64,000 nt of DNA. Source: Brachionus plicatilis. Taxonomy: Eukaryota > Rotifera > Eurotatoria > Ploima > Brachionidae. Shown piece after piece: positions 23,178-34,900 of this stretch (positions are counted from its first letter, which is position 1; the number at the start of each line of letters is the position of its first letter). The stretch covers positions 3,800,159 to 3,864,158 of the forward strand of contig QEOQ01000508.1 of NCBI GenBank assembly GCA_010279815.1. Reading direction: 5' to 3'. A program made the translations under genes and the position numbers. The notes below the pieces were generated by a model. It was not told the origin of the DNA, ran no database searches, and saw only the letters and a list, made by a program, of their open reading frames with translations.

Positions 23178-24266
23178 TCATTGATCCTTGTAGATGCGGA
23201 AAATTTTCTTGATATTTCTCTTCAATTTTTCATTGAAAATAAGCACTAGAATTGGATTGACCAACGAAGTCAAATAGGACAGCCAAACACCAATCTCGTA
23301 CACCACAACCGTGACTTGACTGTTCAGCCTGCAGTCGATGGTGTTGTAGAACGGCCAACTGGCTTGATACACCACTTGGGTCAGCACTATGGACGCAGTC
23401 AATGCCAAAATGCAAAAAACCACTTTTTTGTAGCGGCCTCTCTTTGTCTCAAAAAAATCCTTTTTGCTCATTTGGAAGCTTTTTCTGTTCATCTGGCGGT
23501 CTCGCCTGCTCTCCAGCTTCAACAGGGCAAGCACACTGGGCAAACAGCTCATGTAGGACTTGGCTTTGAGCGACAGCTTGAGGCTGGTGGACGATTGTGT
23601 GTAGGACATTGGCATGCTTTGGCTCAGTCTGCGCACAACCAGACGGCCTGACGAGCACTTGTAGTTTATGGAGCTTTTTAGTTTTTGCCTCTTTTTTTTC
23701 AGCTCGCGGACAGACAGAACATTTATGGAAATAATCAGGAATATGGGCAAAAAGCCGAAGAGCAGGACCTTGGTAATTTTGAAGCCAAAATTGGGCAGGA
23801 TGTTGCATGTCCTGGCGCTGTACCTGTCTGTAACAACAAAGAAGACTATGGCTATGGCCCAGAACAAAGTGGCAACAAACCACGGCAAGGCTAGTTTGGC
23901 TATGTTGGACAGGGTGAACTTTTCGACCACTTTTGACCGCGATGTCAACTGGACATAGATGTGAACGGCAAGCACCAAAAGCGCAAAGACTGTGGTGTCC
24001 GGAATGGCGTACTGGAGGAAAATGCTCAAAAAACAAGTGAGCTTGTCAAAAGGCCACTCTTGGAACTGGTCGAGAATGCTCTGGGTGCTCATGCTGAGAA
24101 CTCCGATGATGAAGTCGGACAGGCCGATGGACAAGTAGACATAGTCCGAGAATGTGTGCCGCTTGATCCGGAACTTGAAGATAAAAATGATGATGCCGTT
24201 GAGCGCGGCGGTCAGGCAGATGATGAACATTTTGGCCGATATGACCAGCACTTTTTCATTTATCAT
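23178..24266 (-). CDS. Atypical class A (rhodopsin-family) G-protein-coupled receptor
   Basis: Single exon, 362 residues. Seven hydrophobic segments are visible: TM1 about 9-30, TM2 42-62 with SIGLSDFIIGV (the Asp 2.50 site), TM3 about 78-105, TM4 about 125-147, TM5 about 165-188, TM6 about 283-303 and TM7 about 325-348. A ~95-residue basic, serine-rich third intracellular loop precedes TM6. TM7 has WLSYLTSLVNPI, similar to biogenic-amine receptors. However the position of the amine-binding Asp 3.32, counted from the TM3 Cys, is Gln. The DRY site reads HIY and NPxxY becomes NPILV. It is therefore a divergent orphan receptor; ligand and coupling cannot be stated. It is a plasma-membrane protein. 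The ATG at 24266 gives a complete TM1. Confidence 0.85.
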   Translation of the reverse strand: MINEKVLVISAKMFIICLTAALNGIIIFIFKFRIKRHTFSDYVYLSIGLSDFIIGVLSMSTQSILDQFQEWPFDKLTCFLSIFLQYAIPDTTVFALLVLAVHIYVQLTSRSKVVEKFTLSNIAKLALPWFVATLFWAIAIVFFVVTDRYSARTCNILPNFGFKITKVLLFGFLPIFLIISINVLSVRELKKKRQKLKSSINYKCSSGRLVVRRLSQSMPMSYTQSSTSLKLSLKAKSYMSCLPSVLALLKLESRRDRQMNRKSFQMSKKDFFETKRGRYKKVVFCILALTASIVLTQVVYQASWPFYNTIDCRLNSQVTVVVYEIGVWLSYLTSLVNPILVLIFNEKLKRNIKKIFRIYKDQ

Positions 24267-25250
24267 CTTGGCACAAATCGAAAGCTGAACAAGCTCAGCT
24301 TTAGCAGATTCTCAGTTGGCTTTTAAATGAAATTTTTTTTCAATTTATCTCAGCTAAATTTAATTATATTTAATTTTTTTATCGATTTTTGTCTCTCATT
24401 TTGCTTAACTAGAAATCTGAAGAATTGAACAGAAAGCCCAAAAGTCACATAGTCGGCAGTTTTTTTTTTTTTCTTCTTCTTTTTTAAATTAAATTTTGGT
24501 ATTAATATCATATTATTTAATTTGGAGAGAGAAAGAGAGAAGGGAATAGTTTGAGAGTTGGAAAAATAGCTCACGTTTGTTCGCGAAGAGCCTGGACTAT
24601 TGGACTATGCGGTCTTTAGATGCCGCGCACCATCTTCTTGCTCAGCCTTTTGTCTTCCATAGATTTAAGTTTTTAAACTTAAATAGATTTGTTTATAGAT
24701 TGGCAGTGTTGCTTGGTTTTTGCATAGCTTGTTTGCGTCAGTTTACTTTTTCAAATAAATAATCTTTCATTAATATTGATTAGTTTGTGTAGTTGAGTCG
24801 ATAATAATTATTTAGTTTGTGCTAAGTTGATTAAATATGGTTTAAAAATATATTTACGCTTCTGGCAAAATATCTCACTTAAAAAGCTCAACTGTGTGCT
24901 CAAAACTTTGATTAAAATCTATTTTTAACGTGGATTAAATTACTTTTTTTAATAAAATAAATTAAATAAATTGTATTTTATTAATAGATTTTTTATTACA
25001 TTTTTAAAAATAATAATAATTTTTTTAATTTACAATTTAAAACTAATAACAAGTGTTTAAATCGTATTTTAAAGCCAAAGAAAAAAATAAGTGGGTTTAC
25101 CAACATTTACGCAAATTTTCCAAAATTAATAGAAAATTATTAAAGAAAAATTTTTTTTTTTTAGGCAAATTTTCGGGATATTTTATGGGATTTTAGTGAA
25201 ATATAGTGTCATACCCTTGGTATAACTCCTTTATATACATTGTTAAAAGT
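24267..25250. other. Upstream region of the GPCR; AT-rich
   Basis: A GC-richer patch at 24570-24660 may be promoter or 5' leader for the minus-strand receptor gene. The + strand ORF there is short and unlike any family I know. The remainder is AT-rich without features. Confidence 0.35.
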
Positions 25251-25252
25251 TA

Positions 25253-26359
25253 AACTGTATAATGGGTAAGATTACATCATTTTACGTATGTAAGAAAATG
25301 TAAGATAACATAATCTTACGTAATTTTACGTAAAATTACACTAGTTTAAGTAAGTTTCGTCAGAAACGCTTACGGCCAAAAAAAAACTGAATTTTAGAGG
25401 AAAAAGTGAAAAATTAATAAAAATTTGAATTTTGTAATTTTAAAATTTTTGAAAAAAAAAATTACACTTTATTCTTTTTTTTACATCATTTTACGTAACA
25501 TTACACAATTTAATATAATGATATGTAATTTTCTGTCATTTTTATTAAGTAATGTAAATATTAGGAAAGAACCAATATTTTTTTGTCAAAAGATGATTTT
25601 AAAAATTGAAACAATAAATCTATTGAATGAAAAAATAAAAAATTAAAAAAAAATTGTATTTTTTACTATAATTTTATTCTTTTTTCAAAAATTATAGTCA
25701 TGAGTTCACTTGAACAAAATAAAATTTAAAAAACAAAAGTCATACTTTGACTCTGACTTTTCAAAAAAAGTTAATCAAAAAGCTTATAATTCTTTACCAA
25801 TATAACCATTCTTTCACCTCCTCGTTCACCTGATCTGAACCATATTGAAATAGTTTGGAATGAGATGAAAGTCTTTATATGAAAATCGGGCTGTAAAACA
25901 GAATCAGAAATTTCTGCAAAAATTCCGAAAACTCTTAACAAAAGATTTATTGTTTTAATTTTTGAATCATTTTTAATTGCATAAAGTTTTTTGTTTTTTT
26001 TTTTAAATCATTTTATGACAAAAAAATTTGGGTACTTTCCTAATATTTACATTACTTAAAAAGAATGACAGAAAATTACATATTATTACATTAAATTGTG
26101 CAATTGTACGAAAAATGATGTAAAAAAAGTGATAAAGTGCAATGTTATTTTTAAAAAATTGTAAAATTACAAAATTCAAATTTTTATTAATTTTTCACTT
26201 TTTCCTCTCTTTTTCCTTAAAATTCAGTTTTTTTTTTGGCCATAAGCGTTTTTGACTTAACTTACTTAAACTAGTGTACTTTTACGTAAAATTACGTAAG
26301 ATTATGTTATCTTACATTTTGTTACATGCAAGTAATGATGTAATATTTTGTAAACAGAG
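25253..26359. mobile_element. Tc1/mariner element with ~330-bp inverted repeats
   Basis: Long arms (about 25253-25590 and 26015-26359) contain TTACGTAATTTTACGTAAA and AATTCAGTTTTTTTTTGGCC-type blocks in mirror order. TA dinucleotides flank both ends (25251-25252 and 26360-26361). The ~425-bp spacer contains a transposase remnant. Such long arms are unusual for this superfamily; most members have TIRs well under 100 bp, and IR/DR types about 200 bp. Confidence 0.65.
25796..25953 (+). pseudogene. Tc1/mariner transposase C-terminal remnant
   Basis: The + strand frame reads ILSPPRSPDLNHIEIVWNEM, matching the family block that carries the third catalytic acidic residue (the Glu in NxIE). It then gives KVFI, a stop, and KSGCKTESEISAKIPKT, which fits the region downstream of that block. 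The first two catalytic Asp blocks are not present in the short spacer. Confidence 0.65.
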
Positions 26360-26546
26360 TAACTTTATAATATTTAAAAGATGTCGTTTTTAATATTGGA
26401 AGTTAAATGTTGAAAACTTTATTTATTTGTTTAATCTTTAATTATAAATGAATTAACAAGCCAGCACAAACAGAGTAGTATAATCTACTTTGACTCAGTA
26501 AAAATAAGTGAAAAATTTAAATTCTAAATATCGAAATTATTAAATA

Positions 26547-27536
26547 CAGTGCTGCTACAATACACGGTTCTGAGCTAAAATTACGTAAATTTACGATATT
26601 TTTCGAAAATTTACCGTATTTTACGTAAAAAATGGTAAAACCAAAAATGGCCACAAAAAGATCATTTTTATTTAATTTTAAAAAAATTTCCAAATAATAT
26701 GACTAAATTAATTTGACTTTTCAAAGCATCAAAAAAAAATTTACCAAATTTTGCGTCAAATTACGTAAAGAATTAGAACTAACGTAAAGTTTTTGAGGTA
26801 AAAAATCGTAGAGTAAAGTAAAAAACGTAAAAAAGGTAAAGTTTTTTATTTCAATTAATTACACAAAAAAATCATTGAATTAAAAATTTTGCATCATAAA
26901 TAATTGCAATCAATTGACTTTGTCAGCTTTACTCTTCAGATTTACATCATAAGAAGACTATTTAAAGTTAATGCGATTTTTTATTTCAAAAAATATAGTT
27001 CTTTACGTAATTTTACATAAATTAACGTATAATTACGTAGTTTTGTATTAGAAATTTTTCTTAATTCATCAATATTTCAGAAAATAAAAAAACAATTCTT
27101 ATAAATTATTTAGTAATCAAAATTAGAAATAAAAATTTTATGAAATATTGCACAAAAAATCTAAAAATATGAAAATGTAAAAATTGTTAACTTTTTACAT
27201 TTTGCCTTTTTTTTATACTTTTTTTCACTAAATTGACTATTTATCACTATAACCAAAACTTAACAAAAATTTGCCTATAAAAGAAAGAGTAATTCTTATA
27301 TTTAAAATTTTCTATTACTTTTAAAAACAATTATAAAAAGTGAAAAAATTGTCAAAATTTGGATTTTTATTTGGATTGAGGCGCTTTTTTTTAAGAAATT
27401 TTACGTAAAATCCGGTAAATTTACTGTTTTTCACTTTTGCGATATTGCGTAAAATTACCAGAATTCTCGTAAATTAAATATAATCTTGGTAAATTCGCGA
27501 AAATTCTGGTAAAATCACTGATACAAATCAGCACTG
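26547..27536. mobile_element. Mariner-type TIR element, CAGTGCTG ends
   Basis: CAGTGCTG at the left and CAGCACTG at the right, flanked by TA (26545-26546 and 27537-27538). Subterminal repeats are TTACGTAAA/TTACCGTATTTTACG-like. No transposase is readable in the centre. Partial relatives of the end occur at about 17600 and 28190. Confidence 0.6.
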
Positions 27537-27538
27537 TA

Positions 27539-28558
27539 GATGATCAATTAAATTTCTGAATTGATCTGAGAACAAAAATTATTTCCGAAATTAAACTTAA
27601 TTTGTCGAAGTTTTACAAAAAAAGTTTATTAATTATTATTTCATATTTCATATGAATCATATGACATCTGGTTCTAAAGTAAAATAAGGAAATTTTAGGG
27701 AAAAAAATTTAATTTTTACCATATTTTAATTAACCATTTTTACGTAATAATTTGTTGGAGAAAAAAACATTTTTTTTCGTTTTTAGATAAAACTTTCGAA
27801 AATAAAATTAATTTTTTAATTTTAAAAAGTTTAAAAAAAATTCACCAAATTTAACATGCAATTAAATAGAGTCAATAATCAAATAAATTGCATCCTTATT
27901 TCTCAAATTAGCTTTGTTAAATCTTTTTGCCTTTTTTCAATCATTAAAAGTTACTTAGAAAATTTAATGAAATTTTCGCATATTACTTTTTTTCAAATCT
28001 TTAAATATATCTTTAGTTTTAATTAATCAATAAGGAAGAGTTTTATTTTAATTTATATTTGATTTTTACAATACCTTTTTAGTTTTTTTACATTGTTTTT
28101 CCACAAAAAAAAAAAGAACTTAAAAAAAAGTAATAAACAAAAAAATTTGTTCTAAAATGAGTATTTTATTAACAGGTAATAATTATACAGTGCTTTTATA
28201 AAAAGTCCAAAATCGACTAAATTACGTAATTTTACGTAATTTTTCATTATGTTCGGTTTTAGAGTCGGTTTCAAATTGAAGCCGGTTTGATAACCGATTT
28301 AATATTTACAGTCGATTTTGAAAATAAAAATTTTAAAAAAAATTAACTAATTGTTAAACAGTTTATTGAAAAAAAACTCTTATTAAATATTTGATCCATC
28401 AAAGGATTCTGTTTGTTGTGTTATTTTATCAAATTTTCAAATTTTTCAATTTTTATTTTTATTTAAGTTTATTTTTAAATTGAAAAATATCATAGTATTT
28501 TTTAAATAAATTTTTAGCTCTTCTTGCCTATTCTTTTTTTATTGTCTCCATTTCTCCC
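27539..28558. other. AT-rich spacer
   Basis: Contains a solo relative of the 38560-38925 palindrome arm at about 28035-28078 (ending ACAATACCTT) and a mariner-like end near 28189 (TACAGTGCTTTTATA) with TTACGTAATTTTACG. No gene seen. Confidence 0.4.
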
Positions 28559-28699
28559 TTTAAATTATGAAAAAAAAAAAAATTCGTAAAATCAAGTAAA
28601 GTCTTGTTTTTTTTATGATTTAATAAACAAAATAAAAAATTGTAAAAACGAAAAAATTTATTTTACTTTTTTATTTGTTTGTGTAAATTAAAATTTATA
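28559..28699 (+). repeat. ~140-bp direct repeat, left copy (candidate giant target duplication)
   Basis: Matches 29163-29300 almost base for base, from TTTAAATTATG to TAAATTAAAATTTATA. It differs only by homopolymer length and one or two substitutions. The two copies exactly flank a truncated LINE, so they look like its target-site duplication. Confidence 0.8.
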
Positions 28700-29162
28700 G
28701 TAGTAGTAGTAGTAGTTTAAAACTGCAGCGTGATGAATCACGCGGAGCGAGTCTATGCGACTGACACCCTGTGGCAGTTACCAATGTGTTTGTCTAAGTT
28801 GATCTTGAAAGTCTTGACATTGAGCGATTCTATGACTTCGTTTGGGAGTGAATTCCAAGTGTTTGCAATTCTGTTGTTGAACAATTCGTGTCTCTGATTG
28901 CAGCATCTCACTATTTCGCGTTTAAAGTGCCCTCTATGACCACCTCTAGGTTGTCCGCATTTAGGATTTTCGTGCCAGTTGATTTCTTCTAGACCTTTTT
29001 CGAGTTTGTACTTTTGAATTAGATCGCCGCGTATTCTTCTGATGAATAATGATGATAAGCCTAATCTGTTGCATCTTATTTCATACGGAAGATGTCTTAA
29101 CTCGTGAGAGACTTTGGTGGCTCTGTGTTGAACTTTTTCGAGTGTGTTTATGTCTTTTTTGG
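28700..29162 (-). mobile_element. 5'-truncated non-LTR retrotransposon with (CTA)n tail
   Basis: On the minus strand the 463-bp insert encodes the C-terminus of a CR1/L2-like reverse transcriptase ORF: KDINTLEKVQHRATKV, then RRIRGDLIQKYKLEKG, FNNRIANTWNSLPNEV and a stop at 28753-28755. A hairpin (GCGTGATTCATCACGC), CTGCAGTTTTAAA and CTACTACTACTA follow. The ORF and the tail match the family at 59526-60576. The catalytic domain is absent. Confidence 0.85.
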
Positions 29163-29300
29163 TTTAAATTATGAAAAAAAAAATTCGTAAAATCAAGTAA
29201 AGTCTTGTTTTTTTTATGATTTAAAAAACAAAATAAAAAATTGTAAAAACGAAAAAATTTATTTTACTTTTTTATTTGTTTGTGTAAATTAAAATTTATA
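29163..29300 (+). repeat. ~140-bp direct repeat, right copy
   Basis: Second copy of the 28559-28699 sequence, immediately beyond the 5'-truncated end of the LINE fragment. Confidence 0.8.
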
Positions 29301-29613
29301 ATTTAATTCTTTTAAATCTACAAAACTTGCAGGTCATGTTAAATAAAAATTATTTAGTCCAATTCAAATATTAATTTTAATATCCAAAGACAAACTCGTT
29401 GAATTGAAATGAATTGATCATCAACTTCAAGAAGCCCTTGTCCTCTGCAAACTGTCTTGTACATTGGGCTTTAAAGAAAAATCTCCAAAATGCCAATTTC
29501 TCTCGGCTAACACTTTAACTACATTATAAGAAAATAAAAATAACTAAATAAATATTGACAAAACTTATGATACAGAATAAAATAATTAAAAAAAAATTTA
29601 AAACAAAATTAAA

Positions 29614-31095
29614 TTAAATTCTCTCATGAGCAATGTGCGCCCTGTCCTGTCCAAGCAAAGGTATCAAAGTTTCCAGCTTGATTTCATCGGTGATCTTGAT
29701 CAACTGATTAATTCCATTTCTGGCCTTGATGCGCTCTTCTTTGTATTTGAGCGACTTTTCGCGTCTCTTTTGCTCCTTGTAGAACTCGGTGAAATTATTT
29801 ACAATTATGGGAATGGGCAGAGCGATTACAAGGACGCCCCAGATGCAACAAATGGCGCCAACCAGCTTGCCAGGGGTGGTCGACGGCACCATGTCGCCAT
29901 AGCCCACAGTTGTCATGGTGATCAAGGCCCACCAGAACGTTGATGGTATGGACGTAAACTTGGTGTCCACTTCTTCCTTTTCGGCAAAATAGGCCAGACT
30001 GGAGAACAGCAGCACCGCAATGGACAAAAACATCATGAGCAGACCGAGCTCTTTTTTGGACCTTTTGAGCGTGTAGCCAAGCGACTTGAGTCCCGTTGAG
30101 TGTCGCGCCAACTTGAATATGCGCAAAATTCGCAGCACTCTGAACAAGGTGAGAGTGCGTCTGGCATTGTTGAAATTGTCATACTTCTGGTTGTCCAGCA
30201 GCAGGGTCACAAAATATGGCAGAATGGAGATCAGATCGATGAGGTTGAGCGGGCTTTTGACAAAGTTGACTTTGTTCGGCGATGAAAACAGTCTCAGCAA
30301 GTACTCCAAGCTGAACCAGCCGATGCAGACTATTTCGATGGCTTCGAACAAAGGGTTTTCTGTGTAGAGTGCATGGTTGGGCTGGTTGGGCGCACTGGTG
30401 GCGTTGGATGAGTTGGTTTTTATCTGAAACTCGGGCATTGTGTTGAGCGTGAGGGTGACCGATGAGATGATGATGAAGAATATGGAAACAAAGGCTATTA
30501 TGCGGGCAGTGGTCGAACTCTGCGGATTTTCCATCAGGTCCCAGAGGCTCTTGCGAAATTTGGGAAAACACTGGCTGAACTTTTCCTCTGTGGCCTTTTC
30601 TCCTTCCATTTCCTCTTCTTTGCGTATTTCCTCGAGGACTGTGTCTTTTCGCTGGTGGTAGCGCAGATGGCAGCACAGTTCCAGAAAGCATTCGTCCACG
30701 CCCCAGTAGGCGAGCTCTTCGTGGAAGGACAAAATGCACATGTCCTCGACCAGGTGCAGTTTGCCGGTGCGGTAAAAGTTGAGAATGGAGGCGAATGAGG
30801 ACGAGTGGCGGTCAAAGTAGAGCTCGTTGTGCGCCAGGCTGATGTCGTCGCACAGGCGACTTATTTCCGCCACTGACTTGGCCCAGCGGATTCTGCCCAA
30901 GCGGCTGCTTGGCAGTTTTTCCAGAGTGCGCCACATGACCTCGTGGCGGGTGCCGCCCACGTTCAGCAGTACTCGCTTTTGGCTGGTGAACTTTTTTAGT
31001 AGAATAAAATCGCTTTCGTCTTGGTCCATGGCTTCATTTTCAAGATTATCATAATTTTCAGATTTGATTGTCAAGTCGTCATTCGAAAATTTCAT
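29614..31095 (-). CDS. Shab: Voltage-gated potassium channel, Kv2 (Shab/KCNB) type
   Basis: Single exon, 493 residues. It opens a K+-selective pore on depolarisation at the plasma membrane and acts as a tetramer. The N-terminal T1 domain begins [13 protein letters not shown] and continues to FYRTGKLH and [14 protein letters not shown] (Kv2-4 zinc-site cysteines). S1 to S6 follow. S4 carries [20 protein letters not shown], with charged residues every third position. The selectivity filter is [10 protein letters not shown]6 has [20 protein letters not shown], where PIP rather than PVP marks the Kv2 group. The C-terminus is short (about 60 residues), so the long proximal cluster domain of vertebrate Kv2.1 is missing. 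The whole frame is GC-richer than its flanks. The absence of introns is notable but not diagnostic of retroposition. Confidence 0.93.
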   Translation of the reverse strand: MKFSNDDLTIKSENYDNLENEAMDQDESDFILLKKFTSQKRVLLNVGGTRHEVMWRTLEKLPSSRLGRIRWAKSVAEISRLCDDISLAHNELYFDRHSSSFASILNFYRTGKLHLVEDMCILSFHEELAYWGVDECFLELCCHLRYHQRKDTVLEEIRKEEEMEGEKATEEKFSQCFPKFRKSLWDLMENPQSSTTARIIAFVSIFFIIISSVTLTLNTMPEFQIKTNSSNATSAPNQPNHALYTENPLFEAIEIVCIGWFSLEYLLRLFSSPNKVNFVKSPLNLIDLISILPYFVTLLLDNQKYDNFNNARRTLTLFRVLRILRIFKLARHSTGLKSLGYTLKRSKKELGLLMMFLSIAVLLFSSLAYFAEKEEVDTKFTSIPSTFWWALITMTTVGYGDMVPSTTPGKLVGAICCIWGVLVIALPIPIIVNNFTEFYKEQKRREKSLKYKEERIKARNGINQLIKITDEIKLETLIPLLGQDRAHIAHERI

Positions 31096-31237
31096 TCAAC
31101 AAGGCGCCTTTTGACAATATTGAACTTTTTTTCTTTTTTTTTTTTTCTCTGTACAACTCTAGCTAAAGTTACTTAGCGACATCTAAAAAATTTTTTATCT
31201 TTTATTTTTTTTTTAAGAGCAAAAAATTGATTTTTTA

Positions 31238-31930
31238 AAGAAATTTTATTTAAATTTTTTTTTAATTAAAAGCAAATTGGCTAAATTTGTTTATTTTATT
31301 CATTTTTTTTCAACTTTTTAGCTAAAAAATCCTTAGTGTTTTAAACTTGCGCTAAATAGAAGATTTTTACCTCTATTTTTGTTTTACTTAATAAGCCCAT
31401 GTTTTTAAAAATTTTGAAAAAAAGAATTAAAATAGCCTAAACTTTATTAAAAAATTGATTTATTTTATCAAAAATAAAATTAAAAAATAATCCTCAAAAT
31501 TTTATTTAAATAATTTTTTTTAATTAAAAGCAAACAGGCAAAATTTGTTTAAATAATTCATTTTTTTTTTCACCTATTTAGCTAAAAAGTTGAATTCTTA
31601 AAATCTAGATTTTTTGCCTCTATTTTTGTTTAACTAAATCAACTCATGTTTTTAAAAATTTTGAAAAAATGAATTAAAATAGCCAAAACTTTATTAAAAA
31701 ATTGCTTTATCTCATCAAAAATAAAATTAAAAAAAGAATACGCAAAATTCTATTTAACTAATGCAGTCAACCAGTCTTAGTTTAATTCTTTTTAAAAACA
31801 AATGAATTTTAAATTAAAAAACTTGATTTAATATTTTTTACTTTTTTAGCTCAAAATAAATCATAAATTTTAAATTTTTTTTATGTTTATAAGCCCATGT
31901 TTTTAAAATTTCGAAAAAAAGAAAGAAATA
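31238..31930. repeat. Tandem ~258-bp repeat, two copies plus a partial third
   Basis: The blocks 31238-31495 and 31496-31756 align along their length: AATTAAAAGCAAA, the TTTTTTGCCTCTATTTTTGT region and ATGTTTTTAAAAATTTTGAA each recur at the same spacing. A shorter, more diverged third copy follows to about 31930. The array lies just upstream of the Kv gene on its 5' side. Its function is unknown. Confidence 0.65.
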
Positions 31931-34900
31931 AAGAAATTTAATCAGTATAAAATTGTATTTTTTTTATCTTAGATTTTTTATTTAATGATATGATAAATTC
32001 AGCTTGTTCAGTTACTTAACCAACTAAACCAAGAATCAAAACTTTTTAAAAATATTTTAAAATTTTAAAATTATTTTTTTATTGAGCCGGTAAAGTTAAG
32101 CAATGGAGGCGAATATTTTTGAGTTCTTTCTCATTCAGAGATAATAATAGAGAATAAATTTTAGATTAAAATTTATTTTGCTTTTCATTTTTTTCATCGC
32201 CCATAAAGCGCTTATAGAATAAATGATTTTTTTATTTAAGAAAAGCCCAATGAATAGACGATCTTCTTGCTTTTATCTATTTGTTTATCTGTACCACTCA
32301 AAGGCTCATTAAATTTATAAAAAAGAACAAAAATAATTAAATAAGTAATATATGTTTAAAAATATACAATAATTTTTAAAAGAAGATGCTGAACATATTA
32401 GAAATAAATAGAATCATATTTTCACGAGTTGCAAAAATTATTTTTAAAAATTTTTTTTTTAATTTTATTTAATTCACAATTAAATTTTCGAACTATTTTA
32501 AGCATTAAGACTGAAATTGGGAATAATTAAAATAAAAAAATAAATATGAATTTAAAGTTAAAATTTATCAACCGCTTTCATACTTAAAAAAATGGTTTCT
32601 TTTTGCCTAGAATATTTAGAAATTAGTGCTTCGATTTTTAAAAACAATTATTTTACTTTGTCATTCACTGAAAAAAAAGTTAAGTTCCAGTGATGACTTT
32701 AAATAATTTTGAAATATAATTCTAAAAAAATTTATCTGTTTTAATATTTAAAATTAAAAGTCAATGAGTCTCTTTTTCGTAAATTGAAATTTAAAACTAA
32801 ATTCGAAATCGATTACTAATTTATGTTTAAATTCATCTTTTGGTTGTAAAAATATTTTCGAATGATTGACACTACTTCCTTAATGACACTAAAGGCAATT
32901 TGTCTAATTTGGATATTTAAAACATCAATAACATAAAAAAAGATTTAGACACTCTTTAAACCTAATCGATTTTGATATTTAATCCTTATTGCTTAAAAAA
33001 TAGTAAAAGTTTAACAAAGAATTCAAAAATTTAAATCGCTTTAAAAAAAATTATAAAACACTGATTCAAAATTCTAAATCATAATTGAATTAAATTGAAA
33101 TGAGATTCAGTTTTTCATTATCATTTTACTTCAAATAAAGAGACAATTTTTAAACACAAATTAAAAATAAAATAGAGGAAATTTAAAAAATTTTATTTTG
33201 GATTAATAAAGATACAAGCATAAATGGCTTGAAATTGTTTTTCTAAATAAAATTACTTTTTTATCACTAAAATAAATTTATTTTATAAAAATTCTACACG
33301 AAATTAAACAAACTTTTTTTGAATTAAAAAAAGTTCTTTTCACACTAAAAACCTCTTAGACATGAGAATTATTTCCATAATTTTTTCACCAAATTTTGAA
33401 ATGCTTGATTTAAGAAGTGAATCTGATACTAGTTTTGTTGAAAGAATGAACACTCATAAGACTCAAGTAATAGCTAAAAAAAGATAAATACCTTAAAAGA
33501 AAAAGGCGTCGAATATTTTCGAGTTAAGAAGTCACTTTGAGACATTTAAATTTTTTTTATAGCTAAAAAAAAAGCTTTTTTTATTAAAAAAAGACTTTTA
33601 TAAAAAAATTAATTTAATGTTTAATTTAAATTTTTATAACTTCACATTACTCTCTTTTACTTATCCAAATTTTTTTAAAAGTTTGAATTTCTTAAAAAAT
33701 ATGTAACAGCTATATTATTTTATTTTTTAATCAAATACTTTGCACTAAAGCCATAACCCAAAGCTCACTAAAATAAAATAATGGAAAAATTCGAGCTTCC
33801 TATTTCTCTTCATATGAAAAAGCGATCCATTCAAAGTAAAGAAGAATCAATTTTATTTAGATGATAAATTTATTTTAATTGCTAAAAGTAAAATTTGTTG
33901 ATATACTATTAAAAAATTTTTGAATGCTTACAACCCAAAAAATAATTTTATTACAAATTAATGAGGTTATCAAGAGAGAAGTTTAATTACTTTGACTTTG
34001 AAGCTAGTAGAATAAATAATTGTTGCCATTACTTGCGGGTTGTTTTTGCCAAAGCTCTGACTGAGTTGAAATATGTATTTTAAAAATATTGTTCTTGTAA
34101 ATTATAATTATTATTAACAATTTTCTTAGAATCAAATAACAGATTATAAAATAACATTAATTGTGTTTTTTTTCTTTTGCGTCTATTTCGATCTAAAGAA
34201 TAAAAACAAAAAATGTTTTTGTAAATCAGTTCAGTTATCGAATGTCTTAATTATAACTTTTTTAAAATATTTTTTTAGGCAAAAATGAGTAATGAAAGAG
34301 TGTATTAGGTTTATTTGGGTTCTATCAAAATAAAAAAAATTATCCGAATTATTAATTTGTTTTTCTAGATTTTTTATCTTAATTAATATTTCAAAATTAA
34401 GCTACTTAAATTTCACTGAAAAATTTTACTTTAATTTTGAAATTCTAACACATTACTTTAAAAAAATTGAATTTTAAATCTAAAAAAATAGAATAATTCT
34501 TATCTGTTTTTTTTTATTAATTTAAAAATTTTGTTATTTTATTTTTAATTTAAAAAAAAAAAAATTATGTAATTTGTTTTTTCTAAAGTCTTTTGGTTCA
34601 ATTTAATCGATGCTTAATCTTAACTATTACTCAACGGTGACTTTAACTGTATTTAAAAAAAAATTGTAAATATTTAAAATTTAAAAACAATATGCCTAGT
34701 CACCTTAATTTAATCTAAGAAATCATTTAAGAATTTTGTAAAAAAATCATTCAGAAGTCATGCTAAAAAAATATTTTTCAAATTGTCAAACTAACATCGT
34801 TATTAGACAAGTCCCTTTGTAGAAATTTTTTTTAATATCAATTGATAAATTATAATTTTCAATCTAAAATTAATTATTACTAAATTTATTCATTCGATTA

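Noticed and set aside
23449..24036. Long minus-strand ORF in another frame of the GPCR
   Set aside because: Shadow of the receptor gene; it has no family signature, while the main frame has all seven helices.
30179..30739. 186-codon minus-strand ORF inside the Kv gene
   Set aside because: Alternate-frame shadow of GC-rich channel coding sequence.
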